From positions 1 through 41,017 of the forward strand of contig JAAFKJ010000162.1 of assembly GCA_021399395.1 (NCBI GenBank): DNA of 41,017 nt. Reading direction: 5' to 3'. Position 1 is the stretch's first letter. Each line of letters opens with the position of its first letter. The translations under genes were made by a program, and so were the position numbers. The notes under the pieces were generated by a model. The model saw nothing but the letters and a program-made list of their open reading frames with translations, did no database searches and was not told the DNA's origin. Below, piece after piece: positions 27,496-35,506 of this stretch. Source of the DNA: Candidatus Heimdallarchaeota archaeon. Its GTDB lineage: Archaea; Asgardarchaeota; Heimdallarchaeia; Heimdallarchaeales; Heimdallarchaeaceae.

Positions 27496-27858
27496 TCACT
27501 TGACTTTTTTCAAGATTATTTCAACTGTTGAGACTGTTTTTGGTGGGATTCCTTCTTCATCTGACTTTATCTCTTCGGAACCGATTATAACATCAGTAAC
27601 TTCAACCATATCTTGTAGAAATTTTCTTCTAGTTATCTCTGCAACATCTACAGCTTTAGAAATTTGTCTTCCACGAGCTTGTATGGAACATTCGTCACTT
27701 TTGTTCAGGATAGTTACTGCAACCAAAACATAGCTAATTGTGTTCTTTTTACCTATGTAGATAATTTGGCTTTGGATTTCGGGTTTCTTCTTTGGAGTAG
27801 TCTTTTTAGCAGGAGCTTTTTTCTTAGTTTTTTCAACTTTAGCTTCTTCTTCACTCAT
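27496..27858 (-). CDS. albA: Alba chromatin protein with lysine-rich N-terminal tail
   Basis: Alba is an abundant DNA/RNA-binding dimer that coats archaeal chromosomes. The Alba fold begins at IIYIGKKNTISYVLVAV, where the Lys pair corresponds to the DNA-contacting, acetylatable site, and continues with IQARGRQISKAVDVAEITRR and VIIGSEEI. An additional ~25-residue tail (KKKAPAKKTTPKKK) precedes it; standard Alba lacks one. The ATG at 27858 is preferred over the upstream GTG at 27867, because GGTGA lies just before it as a ribosome-binding site. It converges on top6A and is divergent from the CPBP protease gene. Confidence 0.94.
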   Translation of the reverse strand: MSEEEAKVEKTKKKAPAKKTTPKKKPEIQSQIIYIGKKNTISYVLVAVTILNKSDECSIQARGRQISKAVDVAEITRRKFLQDMVEVTDVIIGSEEIKSDEEGIPPKTVSTVEIILKKVK

Positions 27859-27916
27859 ATTTCTCACCTGTAGTATGTATGTGTAATGTGTTAAGAGTAA
27901 GTAGTAAAAATCATGC

Positions 27917-27931
27917 GCCCATGCTTAAAAA
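27917..27931 (-). promoter_or_regulatory. Probable TATA box of the Alba gene
   Basis: AAAATTTTTAAGC on the minus strand lies about 65 nt before the ATG. This fits a message with a ~40-nt leader and the ribosome site seen. Confidence 0.4.
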
Positions 27932-27993
27932 TTTTTCCTTGAACATTTTAGCACAAATATACTGAATAATAAGTTAAAATCGAATGAAACATA

Positions 27994-28003
27994 CTTATAA
28001 ATA
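27994..28003 (+). promoter_or_regulatory. TATA box of the CPBP-GTPase-HEAT operon
   Basis: CTTATAAATA, preceded by the purine-rich GAAAC (BRE-like), lies about 58 nt before the ATG at 28056, giving a leader of about 30 nt. Confidence 0.6.
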
Positions 28004-28055
28004 TCTAAATGTTGAGGTTGCATAAGAATATTCTCAAAGAGAAAGAGTAGATAAT

Positions 28056-29789
28056 ATGCACAAAAAGAGATTAGCTTTCGATTCTTTGTTCATTTTTCTT
28101 AGCATTTCTCTATTTAGTGTAATCAGAGTCATTTTCGAGCGCTCACTTCCCATAAACGAATTGAATCAAGGTTCCATATTACCGGGGTTTTCTATTACTT
28201 ACTCTATATTCTTATACATTGGAATAATTATCATTTTCTTATTATATGGGTGGACACTTAGAAGATGGTTTCTAAAAAAAGAGTTAGAGAAAAATGATTA
28301 TACCTTAAAGCATATTTATGTAATTTTCATCGTTGTGTTTCTAATAATTATTGTCAATTTCATTACAATTTATCTCCTTCCTCTAGCACCAACAAACTTC
28401 TATGTACAATTTACTACTGCCGTTTTTGAAATTCTGCAATTAGTCGCGATTAGTACTACTTTTGGAATTTTACTCTATCCTCAAATAGAGGAGAAACTAG
28501 GATTATTGTTATTCAAAGAGATTCTACAAGCTGATGAGACCAAACTAGGTTTAGGTTCAGTTCAAAAGCAAGTAAGATTCTATTCCAAGAAATACTGGAA
28601 AATTCTGATGGTCGTAATGGGATTAGTTATAATTTTCTCAAACCTCTTACTTTTCATCATCTATCCTTCTATTCCAGTAGCAGCTAATGAGGGGTTGAAT
28701 ATTTTCTATCCAAATTTTGGATATACTTATGATCCTAGCACAGGTTTTAGACAAAAGTTCTTTGACTACACAACTATTCCATCATCTGTTCTTGTTGATT
28801 GGAAATTAGTTCAATCTATTATGAGTCTGATAATACTCGCTTTTATTGCTTTGATAATCTATTTGCCATCTAAACCTGAATCTAAACCAAAATCAGAAGT
28901 AAAAGAGATAAAGGAATCACCAAAAGACGAGTCTTCACAAGAAAACATAGCCTACAATGTCCTTTCTCCTTCTGTAGAACTCAAGGATTATAGTCCCTCT
29001 CATCAGATTAACTCCAAATCAGAGAGGAGAGCAAGCAAGATTTTTTCAAAAGCGCTTGAAAGTGATTTAATTGGTGTGATGGGATTATTGTGTTTTAACT
29101 TTGCACTTTCAATGTTAATTATTTTCATTTTTCAGAACATGGGTATCATAACAACAATCTCCCTACAGTTGGATGAACTATATGATAATTTATACATAAA
29201 TCTTTCAAATCTATTCTGGGCTGGTTTTGCAGAAGAGATGATATTCCGTTGGTTAATTTTTGGATTACCGCTATTCGTAATCTATGGTATTATCTATCTT
29301 ATTCTACGTATCATTAAGTTCAAATCTCAACAAAAATCAATCAAACAAGAATCTAAAAAACCTCCACGATTTCTGGAAAAAATCAAAACAACTAATCCAC
29401 TTCTCTATCTTATAGGGGGATGGAAACGAGTTGATTTTATCGGGATAATTTTTCTTATATTTTCATCATTTGCTTTTGGATATGTTCATTATGCTAATGG
29501 TTGGGGTGCATGGAAAATTTTCCAAGCAGGAGTTGCTGGAGCAGTTTTTGGTTATGCTTACATTAAATATGGATTTCATGCTGCTATTTTCTTACATGCT
29601 GCTAATAACTTCATAATTGGTTATCTAATAACACCCAATTACGGTTTGATAATAAATGGCCAATTCATGTTTTTGGTTTTAACATTCCTTGGCGCGTTCA
29701 TACTACTAAATTTCACCATGATAGTACTTTCTAAATTCTTTAAAGGGATGAATATACTGTTTGGTAGATATAACAAAGAGCTTAGTTAA
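28056..29789 (+). CDS. CPBP-family intramembrane metalloprotease (CAAX protease/Rce1-like)
   Basis: A 577-residue polytopic protein. The C-terminal region has the three CPBP (ABI) motifs: EEMIFR (Glu393, Glu394, Arg398), FGYVH (His478) and HAANN (His514, Asn518), forming the expected intramembrane zinc-type site. About 330 residues precede it: four or five further membrane segments, an extracytoplasmic loop (~residues 205-250) and a polar linker (~272-325). Family members include Rce1, which trims prenylated CAAX proteins; prokaryotic substrates are mostly unknown. It leads an operon with the small GTPase 15 bp downstream. That GTPase has no C-terminal CAAX cysteine, so it is not an obvious substrate. 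Confidence 0.87.
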   Translation: MHKKRLAFDSLFIFLSISLFSVIRVIFERSLPINELNQGSILPGFSITYSIFLYIGIIIIFLLYGWTLRRWFLKKELEKNDYTLKHIYVIFIVVFLIIIVNFITIYLLPLAPTNFYVQFTTAVFEILQLVAISTTFGILLYPQIEEKLGLLLFKEILQADETKLGLGSVQKQVRFYSKKYWKILMVVMGLVIIFSNLLLFIIYPSIPVAANEGLNIFYPNFGYTYDPSTGFRQKFFDYTTIPSSVLVDWKLVQSIMSLIILAFIALIIYLPSKPESKPKSEVKEIKESPKDESSQENIAYNVLSPSVELKDYSPSHQINSKSERRASKIFSKALESDLIGVMGLLCFNFALSMLIIFIFQNMGIITTISLQLDELYDNLYINLSNLFWAGFAEEMIFRWLIFGLPLFVIYGIIYLILRIIKFKSQQKSIKQESKKPPRFLEKIKTTNPLLYLIGGWKRVDFIGIIFLIFSSFAFGYVHYANGWGAWKIFQAGVAGAVFGYAYIKYGFHAAIFLHAANNFIIGYLITPNYGLIINGQFMFLVLTFLGAFILLNFTMIVLSKFFKGMNILFGRYNKELS

Positions 29790-29804
29790 TTCTACGCATC
29801 AGAA

Positions 29805-30404
29805 GTGGTCAATTTGAGTTATAGAGAAAAATTATTTCTTAAGGTTATACTTGCGGGTGAAGCAGGAGTCGGTAAAACAAGTTTGAGAAGGGCATATTTA
29901 GGAGAAGGGTTTGTTACTGAACATTTGCAAACTATTGGGGCGGATTTCGCATCTCTTACGAAAAAAATTCAAGACTATTCTGTACTCTTTCAGATTTGGG
30001 ATATTGCAGGTCAAGATGTTTTTGAGAATGTGAGGATGATGTATTATAAGGGCGCACTTGGTGCTCTGATGGTTTTTGATGCAAAAAAACTCTCTACCTT
30101 AAAAGTTCTTGATAAGTGGGTAAATGAGCTAGTAAAAGGAACTGAACGAGGCGTAGTGCCATTTTCGTTCTTAGGTAATAAAATGGATTTAGTCACCGAG
30201 AGCGCTAGGAATAAAATAAGAACTCAGGTTAAGGGTATAATTACCAATCTTAACAAAAAATATGCAGATAAAGGATTCAAAGTAGATTATTTCGAAACAT
30301 CTGCAAAAACTAGTGAAAATGTAAGCGATGCTTTTGAAAGCCTTGGAACAAAAATTATTGAGTATATTGAATATAGGAAGGAAATGAGGAGGAAAGGAGT
30401 TTGA
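29805..30404 (+). CDS. Ras-superfamily small GTPase (Rab/Arf-like)
   Basis: A 199-residue GTPase with all five G motifs: GEAGVGKT (18-25), switch I TIGADF (Thr43), WDIAGQ (65-70), GNKMD (124-128) and ETSAK (164-168). The catalytic Gln70 is present, so hydrolysis should work. The C-terminus (RKEMRRKGV) is basic without cysteine, so membrane binding would be by charge or by a partner. Start is the GTG at 29805; TTG at 29814 is an alternative. The 3' end overlaps the HEAT-repeat gene by four bases (TTGA), implying translational coupling. Such GTPases are expanded in Asgard archaea. Confidence 0.93.
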   Translation: MVNLSYREKLFLKVILAGEAGVGKTSLRRAYLGEGFVTEHLQTIGADFASLTKKIQDYSVLFQIWDIAGQDVFENVRMMYYKGALGALMVFDAKKLSTLKVLDKWVNELVKGTERGVVPFSFLGNKMDLVTESARNKIRTQVKGIITNLNKKYADKGFKVDYFETSAKTSENVSDAFESLGTKIIEYIEYRKEMRRKGV

Positions 30405-32755
30405 GTAGAGAGCAAATTCAAGAGTATCTACAGACCAATAAAACTGATAGAATCAATCTGAGTAATATTAAGGAACTCCATCAACTTATCTCATTTATGG
30501 CTGATAAAGAAGAAAGGATTAGAAAGAAGTCAGCTCAACTTGTCTTTAGTAGCGCTTATATCCCTACAGACAAAATTCTAGATTATTACATCACAGATCC
30601 CCATCCATTTGTTAAACAAGTTATTATTGAACAACTTCACTACTTTATTCCAATTCTTTCGAAGTACTTAACCAAAGATTCAAGTTTTGAGAAGATAAAT
30701 GATTTATTAGCAACTCAAAAAGCTGAAAATTTCTTTAAATCCCTGGAGAAATCCTATGAAATTGTTCCTGTTTTAACTACTTTAGCTGAAATTGCTTTGA
30801 GAACCTGTGATTCATCCATCTCTAATATGGAAGAAACTTTCATCGATTTCCACTTCATTTCTACACAAACTAAAGAGATTAAGAAAATTCTCAATTTCCG
30901 AATCAAACAATCGGATCCGGTTTACACTGAATTAACACTTTTTACACTTACAAAATTTCCTGAACTTACAAATCTGATTATTAAAGAAGTAAGAAACATT
31001 ATCCTTAAAGAAAAAATAGAATCACACATCAAATATGCAGCCTTAGCATTAATGCAAATTGATAACCCTAAAAATGCTGATGTTCTGATTAATAGATTAA
31101 AGAACTTTAACGATTCAGTAGACACTCAACTTGCAATAATTGAATCTTTGGGAACATTGGGTAACAAAAGCGCAAGTGAAATCTTAATATCTCAATTCGA
31201 TAAGGGAGAACCTTTAGCTTATTATTCTGCACGATCTATGGCACTACTTGGGGATTCAGTTCTTCCTGATCTTGTCAACGCCTTAGAAGATGATAGTAGG
31301 GTTCCTTACATCATTGAAACAATGAAAAGGATTGGAGATATCAGTTATGAATATCTAATGTCTGCGCTTCAAAAGGGTAACAAGAATATTAGAAAAAATG
31401 TTGCACAATGTCTCACATTGGTTATGAGCGAAAAGCATGGTTATGAAGGTGCAATTAGATTATTAACAACACAATTAGCAGGAAAGAATCCTTCTGTGAT
31501 TGAAGCGATAACTGAGGCATTATTGACCTTGGGGACACCTTCAATCAAAGTACTTATTGAGGAATTAACTGAAGATGATTTAAGGCTCAGGAAAAACGCT
31601 ATTGACGTCCTTCATTATTTTGGCGAAAATAATATTGAATTAGCTTTAGATGGGATTCTGGATATAGATACACCTTTAGCTGTCAATCTAGGTTTAATTT
31701 TACACCTTTACTATCCTAATGAAGATTTGAAAAAACTTGGTTACTCTTTTGCATTCTCCTCAAGTAAATTGCGCATAAAAAATAATCAGATATTTGAACT
31801 TGCATTAAAATCACTCAAAGAAATAGATCCTGATATAAGGGTAAGAAGTAGCACATTACTTCATCAATTTGGGGCCAAAGCTGTTCCACATCTAAATAAT
31901 ATGTTAACCGATCCAAATATCCAAGTTCGAAGGAAAGCAATTGAATCTCTCAGAAAGATTAAGAGTAAAAGAGCCTTAATTATACTAACAAGGGCAGCAA
32001 AAGATCCTGATGATACTATTGCTGAAATCTCAACAAGAGCTCTAGGCGATTTGAAAGATCCTGGTGTAATTGATGTGATAATCCACAATATGAGAAGACC
32101 TAAAAAACTTGTTAGAGAAGCAGCAATTGATGCAGCAGTAAATATAGGGGCTCCAGTAGCAAAGAAACTTCTTGCACAATTGAATGCACCAAATGCTAAT
32201 CTTGTGAGTTCAACCATAGAAGCATTAGGTCAAATGGATTATAACATACTGAATCTCAGTACTCCTTTTCTGAAAACAGCTGATGAGAAATGGTTTAAGA
32301 ATTTACAAAAAACTGTTACCAAAATGGGAACTGGAGCTAAAACAGTTCTCTTGAAGATTTATAATTCATCAAAGAATCAAAAATCAAAAGATAGACTCTT
32401 AATCCTCCTCTCTATTGTTAAGGAAGGTTCTATTATTAACGATACAATTAAGAAAATCAACTCAGAAGAGCATAAATTGGGAGTTTTAGTTTTTAATAAT
32501 ATTGGAGAAACATCAGTTAAGATTCTTACTAGAGAACTTAAGAAACTTACAAAGAAAGCAAGAGCCGATTTCAGTCTTTACAGTAAAGGAATAAACGCTG
32601 AAATTCTAATTCCCCTACTAGAAAAATCAGTAAGTGATTCAAAGCTGAAGGATATAACACAGTCTTTGTTAAAAAATCATATGCGAACAATAAGAAGATA
32701 CTGTCAGAGCGTAGGAAAGAACTATAACGATTATGTAAGCCAATTTAAAGAATAA
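30401..32755 (+). CDS. HEAT-repeat protein coupled to the small GTPase
   Basis: A 784-residue, largely helical soluble protein. HEAT/PBS-lyase-type repeats are clear in the middle and C-terminal parts, for example SALQKGNKNIRKNVAQCL, DPDIRVRSSTLLHQFGAKAV, DPNIQVRRKAIESLRKI and RRPKKLVREAAIDAAVNIG. No catalytic motif is seen. The TTG start at 30401 lies inside the GTPase stop and is preceded by GAGGAGG eight nt upstream, a strong ribosome site that decides the start. HEAT solenoids often bind small GTPases, so a scaffold, effector or regulator of the upstream GTPase is the natural inference. Confidence 0.87.
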   Translation: MSREQIQEYLQTNKTDRINLSNIKELHQLISFMADKEERIRKKSAQLVFSSAYIPTDKILDYYITDPHPFVKQVIIEQLHYFIPILSKYLTKDSSFEKINDLLATQKAENFFKSLEKSYEIVPVLTTLAEIALRTCDSSISNMEETFIDFHFISTQTKEIKKILNFRIKQSDPVYTELTLFTLTKFPELTNLIIKEVRNIILKEKIESHIKYAALALMQIDNPKNADVLINRLKNFNDSVDTQLAIIESLGTLGNKSASEILISQFDKGEPLAYYSARSMALLGDSVLPDLVNALEDDSRVPYIIETMKRIGDISYEYLMSALQKGNKNIRKNVAQCLTLVMSEKHGYEGAIRLLTTQLAGKNPSVIEAITEALLTLGTPSIKVLIEELTEDDLRLRKNAIDVLHYFGENNIELALDGILDIDTPLAVNLGLILHLYYPNEDLKKLGYSFAFSSSKLRIKNNQIFELALKSLKEIDPDIRVRSSTLLHQFGAKAVPHLNNMLTDPNIQVRRKAIESLRKIKSKRALIILTRAAKDPDDTIAEISTRALGDLKDPGVIDVIIHNMRRPKKLVREAAIDAAVNIGAPVAKKLLAQLNAPNANLVSSTIEALGQMDYNILNLSTPFLKTADEKWFKNLQKTVTKMGTGAKTVLLKIYNSSKNQKSKDRLLILLSIVKEGSIINDTIKKINSEEHKLGVLVFNNIGETSVKILTRELKKLTKKARADFSLYSKGINAEILIPLLEKSVSDSKLKDITQSLLKNHMRTIRRYCQSVGKNYNDYVSQFKE

Positions 32756-32761
32756 TTCCTG

Positions 32762-33826
32762 TCACTTCTCAAAGATTTTGAAAATTGCTTTTGGTTGTTT
32801 TAAGATCTCTAATTTTTCATCGTTTAACCGTGCAATCCTATCTGAAACTAAAGGACTTAACGAGAGTTCGAAATGTGGTGGAATATTTAGGTAGAAAATC
32901 TCTTTGTCATTCATATAACCTAAGCTGTTATCTATTGTGTTTATTGTATCCAGTTTCTTATAACTTGCATCTAATATTTCCAATTTTCCAGAAAATGAGA
33001 AAATGTCATCAAAATCACTTTCAATACTTTCTAGACTTTCTCTCTTTTTGTCAGACGATCGGAAAATGTGGAAATAACCCGCTTCTTCAAGCCACATAAA
33101 AGATGCAGTAGATGCATCAAATAGATTTATTTTCGGAAATCTTTCAAATATGGGTGTAATGACCTTTACAAGGTTACTTGTACGCAGTTCTGTTGGGTGT
33201 TGATTATAATTCGAGGTTGTAAAAACTAAATCTCTCCCAGAATAATCTGTAGAAGCAGTTGATAATATTCTCTTATTTTTGATACTAATTCTTTCTTTTT
33301 CTCGGATGATATATACATCATTTTCTTCAGCAAGTTTTTGAAAGGAAGTAAATAAATCAAAAGGATTTGAACAAGTGTAAGAATTATGAATTTCAGTTAA
33401 ATGGATCTCTTTTTCTGTTTTGATGAATGGAAAATAACTTTCTGTCTCTTCCAAATTTAAGTTCTTATGACTAATAGTACTGCCTTCTAATTTCTCTTGA
33501 TGCAAATTCATCTTAGCAATAGAGTTTTTATCTCGATAGAGCAGAACTAATGGATTCTGAGAAAACTCAAAATCTTTTGTGATTGTGTTCAATTCTTCTA
33601 GAATAGTAATGTTTCTTTGAAAAATAGCACTCATTAGTGAATCTGGTAACTGGAAAATTGGTAGTATGATTCCAGGGTTAAAATGAGATAAATTAAGTCC
33701 TTTTTGTTCTCTAAGAACCAAATTTATACTCGAATCTGTTTTATATTTAGACAGAAAATAAGCTAAGGCAACTGCGGTAATCCCTTCACCTTCTACCAGA
33801 ATGTCACTCTCAATCTTCTCTACCAT
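32762..33826 (-). CDS. FAD-dependent oxidoreductase-like protein (DAO-type, divergent)
   Basis: A 354-residue protein whose N-terminus reads DILVEGEGITAVALAYFLSK, a Rossmann beta-alpha start with a GxGxxx-A loop like that of the D-amino-acid oxidase/glycine oxidase family. The third glycine is replaced by alanine, and later FAD motifs are weak, so cofactor binding is uncertain. A Phe/Tyr-rich middle and a C-terminal strand-rich part fit a DAO substrate domain only loosely. It is convergent with the HEAT gene (6 bp apart) and divergent from the TIGR04076-like gene, sharing a TATA element. Confidence 0.55.
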   Translation of the reverse strand: MVEKIESDILVEGEGITAVALAYFLSKYKTDSSINLVLREQKGLNLSHFNPGIILPIFQLPDSLMSAIFQRNITILEELNTITKDFEFSQNPLVLLYRDKNSIAKMNLHQEKLEGSTISHKNLNLEETESYFPFIKTEKEIHLTEIHNSYTCSNPFDLFTSFQKLAEENDVYIIREKERISIKNKRILSTASTDYSGRDLVFTTSNYNQHPTELRTSNLVKVITPIFERFPKINLFDASTASFMWLEEAGYFHIFRSSDKKRESLESIESDFDDIFSFSGKLEILDASYKKLDTINTIDNSLGYMNDKEIFYLNIPPHFELSLSPLVSDRIARLNDEKLEILKQPKAIFKIFEK

Positions 33827-33847
33827 ACCATACTATAGGGGAATAGA

Positions 33848-33856
33848 TATTTAAAC
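33848..33856. promoter_or_regulatory. Single TATA element shared by two divergent genes
   Basis: The 50 bp between the two divergent ATGs (33826 minus, 33877 plus) hold one clear element, ATATTTAAAC. Its palindromic TTTAAA core (33850-33855) is centred about 25 nt from one start and 27 nt from the other, the right distance for leaderless transcription in both directions. Confidence 0.6.
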
Positions 33857-33876
33857 TTTGAAGGAAAGAAAGTGCC

Positions 33877-34146
33877 ATGGCATACAATATTGTGTTGAAA
33901 GTAATTAAGCAAGAAGGATCTTGTGCAGCTGGTCACAAAGTTGGAGATGAAATTTTGATAAGTTTTGACAAAAATGAAATGAAAGGAAAAATCTGTCTTC
34001 ACGCTCTCTACTCTGTCCTACCAAAAGTTTATGCTATGGCATATGGAGCGGAGTTTCCTTGGTTAGAAGATGGTGATGTCTCTACTCATGCATGCCCTGA
34101 TGCACACAATCCACTTGTTTACGAAGTAAAAAGAATAAGGGAGTAA
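33877..34146 (+). CDS. TIGR04076-family small protein of unknown function
   Basis: 89 residues with the family pattern as I know it: an early Cys before GHKVGD (SCAAGHKVGDEILI), a middle KGKICLHALYSVLP, then EFPWLEDGD and THACPDAHNPLVYEVKRI at the end. The family is widespread in archaea and anaerobic bacteria and has no assigned function; the conserved cysteines suggest metal or cofactor binding. The ATG at 33877 is leaderless relative to the shared TATA. The gene ends two bases before the convergent UbiA gene. Confidence 0.78.
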   Translation: MAYNIVLKVIKQEGSCAAGHKVGDEILISFDKNEMKGKICLHALYSVLPKVYAMAYGAEFPWLEDGDVSTHACPDAHNPLVYEVKRIRE

Positions 34147-34148
34147 GA

Positions 34149-35096
34149 CTACACCCCAATTATCAGAAAAATTATTTTATCTATAATAAACAACAGTAGG
34201 AATACTAAGTATAGAATTAGCAGTATCTCTTTGGTTGTGTAAGCCCATTTAGGTTTTTGATTGAACAGGATTGCTATAGCTAAAAATGTTGCAATAGGTA
34301 ATACGAGAACATATCCTGCAATTCCACTGGCAAGATAGTTGAGCCCTAAGAAAATTGCCGTAAAACCTCCTGAAATCAAAACCCACAGAAACAGCGATGC
34401 GATTATAGCTGTTATCTTTGGTCCATACTTAACAGCTATAGTTCTTACCCCAGCTTCCCTATCACCTTCAATATCCGGCAGTCCTTTGATTATCTCTCTT
34501 CCTACATTTCCTGATCCTGCTGCTACACCAACAACAATTGGAATCCAAGCAAATTTGAAACCAGGTATCTCTTTGAAAACTAGAAATGAATGTAGCGAAC
34601 CATAGAGGAACAACGCTAGAACATTAATACCAATGGTAAGATTTCCCCAAAAACCTAGTTTCTTAAGTTTGAAGTCATACAACACCAAGGATCCTCCGAA
34701 GATTAATGCTGTAGCAAAACTTAGTCCATATAAGCCTCTAAAAAAATCAATGGCAAGAGCGGTACCTAAAGCAAGACCAACGAAAATGAAACCATATATT
34801 TTCGCTGCTTTTACAGATATTTTTCCTGTAGGAATAGGTCTATGTGGTGCATTTATTGCATCTTCTTCTCTATCTGCAATATCATTAAAAATCATAGCTT
34901 GACAGGATACAAACATTCCAGCAACAATAACTAAAACTACTGTAATATAATCAGCTGCAGTTAAAGTGATTCCATCGGGGAAAGATAGTACAACTCCAAA
35001 TGCTGCTGCAGCTCCTGCTACCAAGCCGTTAACTAATCTAAGAATTTTGATATATGCTATAACAATCTCTTTTCTAGAAAACTGATTAGCCGTCAT
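34149..35096 (-). CDS. UbiA prenyltransferase, probably digeranylgeranylglyceryl phosphate synthase
   Basis: A 315-residue membrane enzyme with about eight or nine hydrophobic segments. The first Asp-rich motif is NDIADREEDAINAPHRPIP (NDxxDxxxD, Asn71-Asp79) and the second is LPDIEGDREAGVRT; both bind Mg-prenyl diphosphate. The NAPHRPIPTGKIS form is typical of the archaeal enzyme that adds the second geranylgeranyl chain to form the ether-lipid core. Other UbiA enzymes (quinone or heme prenylation) cannot be fully excluded. TTTTAAAATT is centred about 29 nt before the ATG, so the gene has its own leaderless promoter. Confidence 0.88.
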   Translation of the reverse strand: MTANQFSRKEIVIAYIKILRLVNGLVAGAAAAFGVVLSFPDGITLTAADYITVVLVIVAGMFVSCQAMIFNDIADREEDAINAPHRPIPTGKISVKAAKIYGFIFVGLALGTALAIDFFRGLYGLSFATALIFGGSLVLYDFKLKKLGFWGNLTIGINVLALFLYGSLHSFLVFKEIPGFKFAWIPIVVGVAAGSGNVGREIIKGLPDIEGDREAGVRTIAVKYGPKITAIIASLFLWVLISGGFTAIFLGLNYLASGIAGYVLVLPIATFLAIAILFNQKPKWAYTTKEILLILYLVFLLLFIIDKIIFLIIGV

Positions 35097-35143
35097 ACGG
35101 ACATAAAGGTAAAGAGTTGGTTTTAAAATTTGTTACTCAGCCT

Positions 35144-35308
35144 TCACTCAGTTTTCTCAATTTTGATTTGTATAGTATGAATGTTCTCTAAGTCAATACC
35201 TTTGAGAGTTTCGACAATTCCCCAATTAATATTGGTGAATATTTTTGTAAGAAAATTATTCAAAGGAACTTCTTCATCATCAATTTTTAACAAAACTTCT
35301 GTATTCAT
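35144..35308 (-). CDS. Small conserved-looking protein of 54 residues (absent from ORF track)
   Basis: A minus-strand frame of 55 codons from the ATG at 35308 to TGA at 35144. It reads MNTEVLLKIDDEEVPLNNF, continues through TKIFTNINWGIVETLKGID and ends in IQIKIEKTE. It has the feel of a small archaeal family with the pattern I-x-x-x-E-x-P-L-N-x-F and a later S/T-L-K-G, but I cannot name it. GTGAG five nt before the ATG and a TATA-like CATTTTAAAC (35336-35345) support expression. The plus-strand track ORF 35181-35417 is its shadow. It may be read through into the UbiA gene 48 bp downstream. Confidence 0.7.
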   Translation of the reverse strand: MNTEVLLKIDDEEVPLNNFLTKIFTNINWGIVETLKGIDLENIHTIQIKIEKTE

Positions 35309-35506
35309 TATTCTCACTACCACTTATTTCATGCTCATTTTAAACTTTGTTCAGTCAATTAGTATCGATTTCATCTTTGGATTGCAGTTGCTGTTATGTT
35401 ATTTTCCTCATACATAGTGTTTTTGGGATAAAGACGAAAACGTGAAAAGAAGATTAAACTTGCAGAAATAAATTAAAAAAATAGGAAATAGAAAGAAATG
35501 TTTCTT
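35309..35506. other. Intergenic stretch with promoter and terminator only
   Basis: About 200 bp without a gene. It holds the TATA-like element of the small gene (35336-35345) and the poly-T terminator of the coiled-coil/winged-helix gene. I see nothing else. Confidence 0.5.
35475..35481 (-). terminator. Poly-T terminator of the second coiled-coil/winged-helix gene
   Basis: On the minus strand CCTATTTTTTTAATT follows the stop at 35507 by about 25 nt. Confidence 0.5.

Noticed and set aside
29805-30404. Small GTPase as a substrate of the neighbouring CAAX-type protease
   Set aside because: The GTPase ends RKEMRRKGV with no C-terminal cysteine, so classical CAAX processing is not possible.
35181-35417. 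Plus-strand ORF of 78 residues
   Set aside because: It is antisense to the 54-residue gene, has no ribosome site or recognisable sequence, and is hydrophobic in the way antisense AT-rich frames often are.
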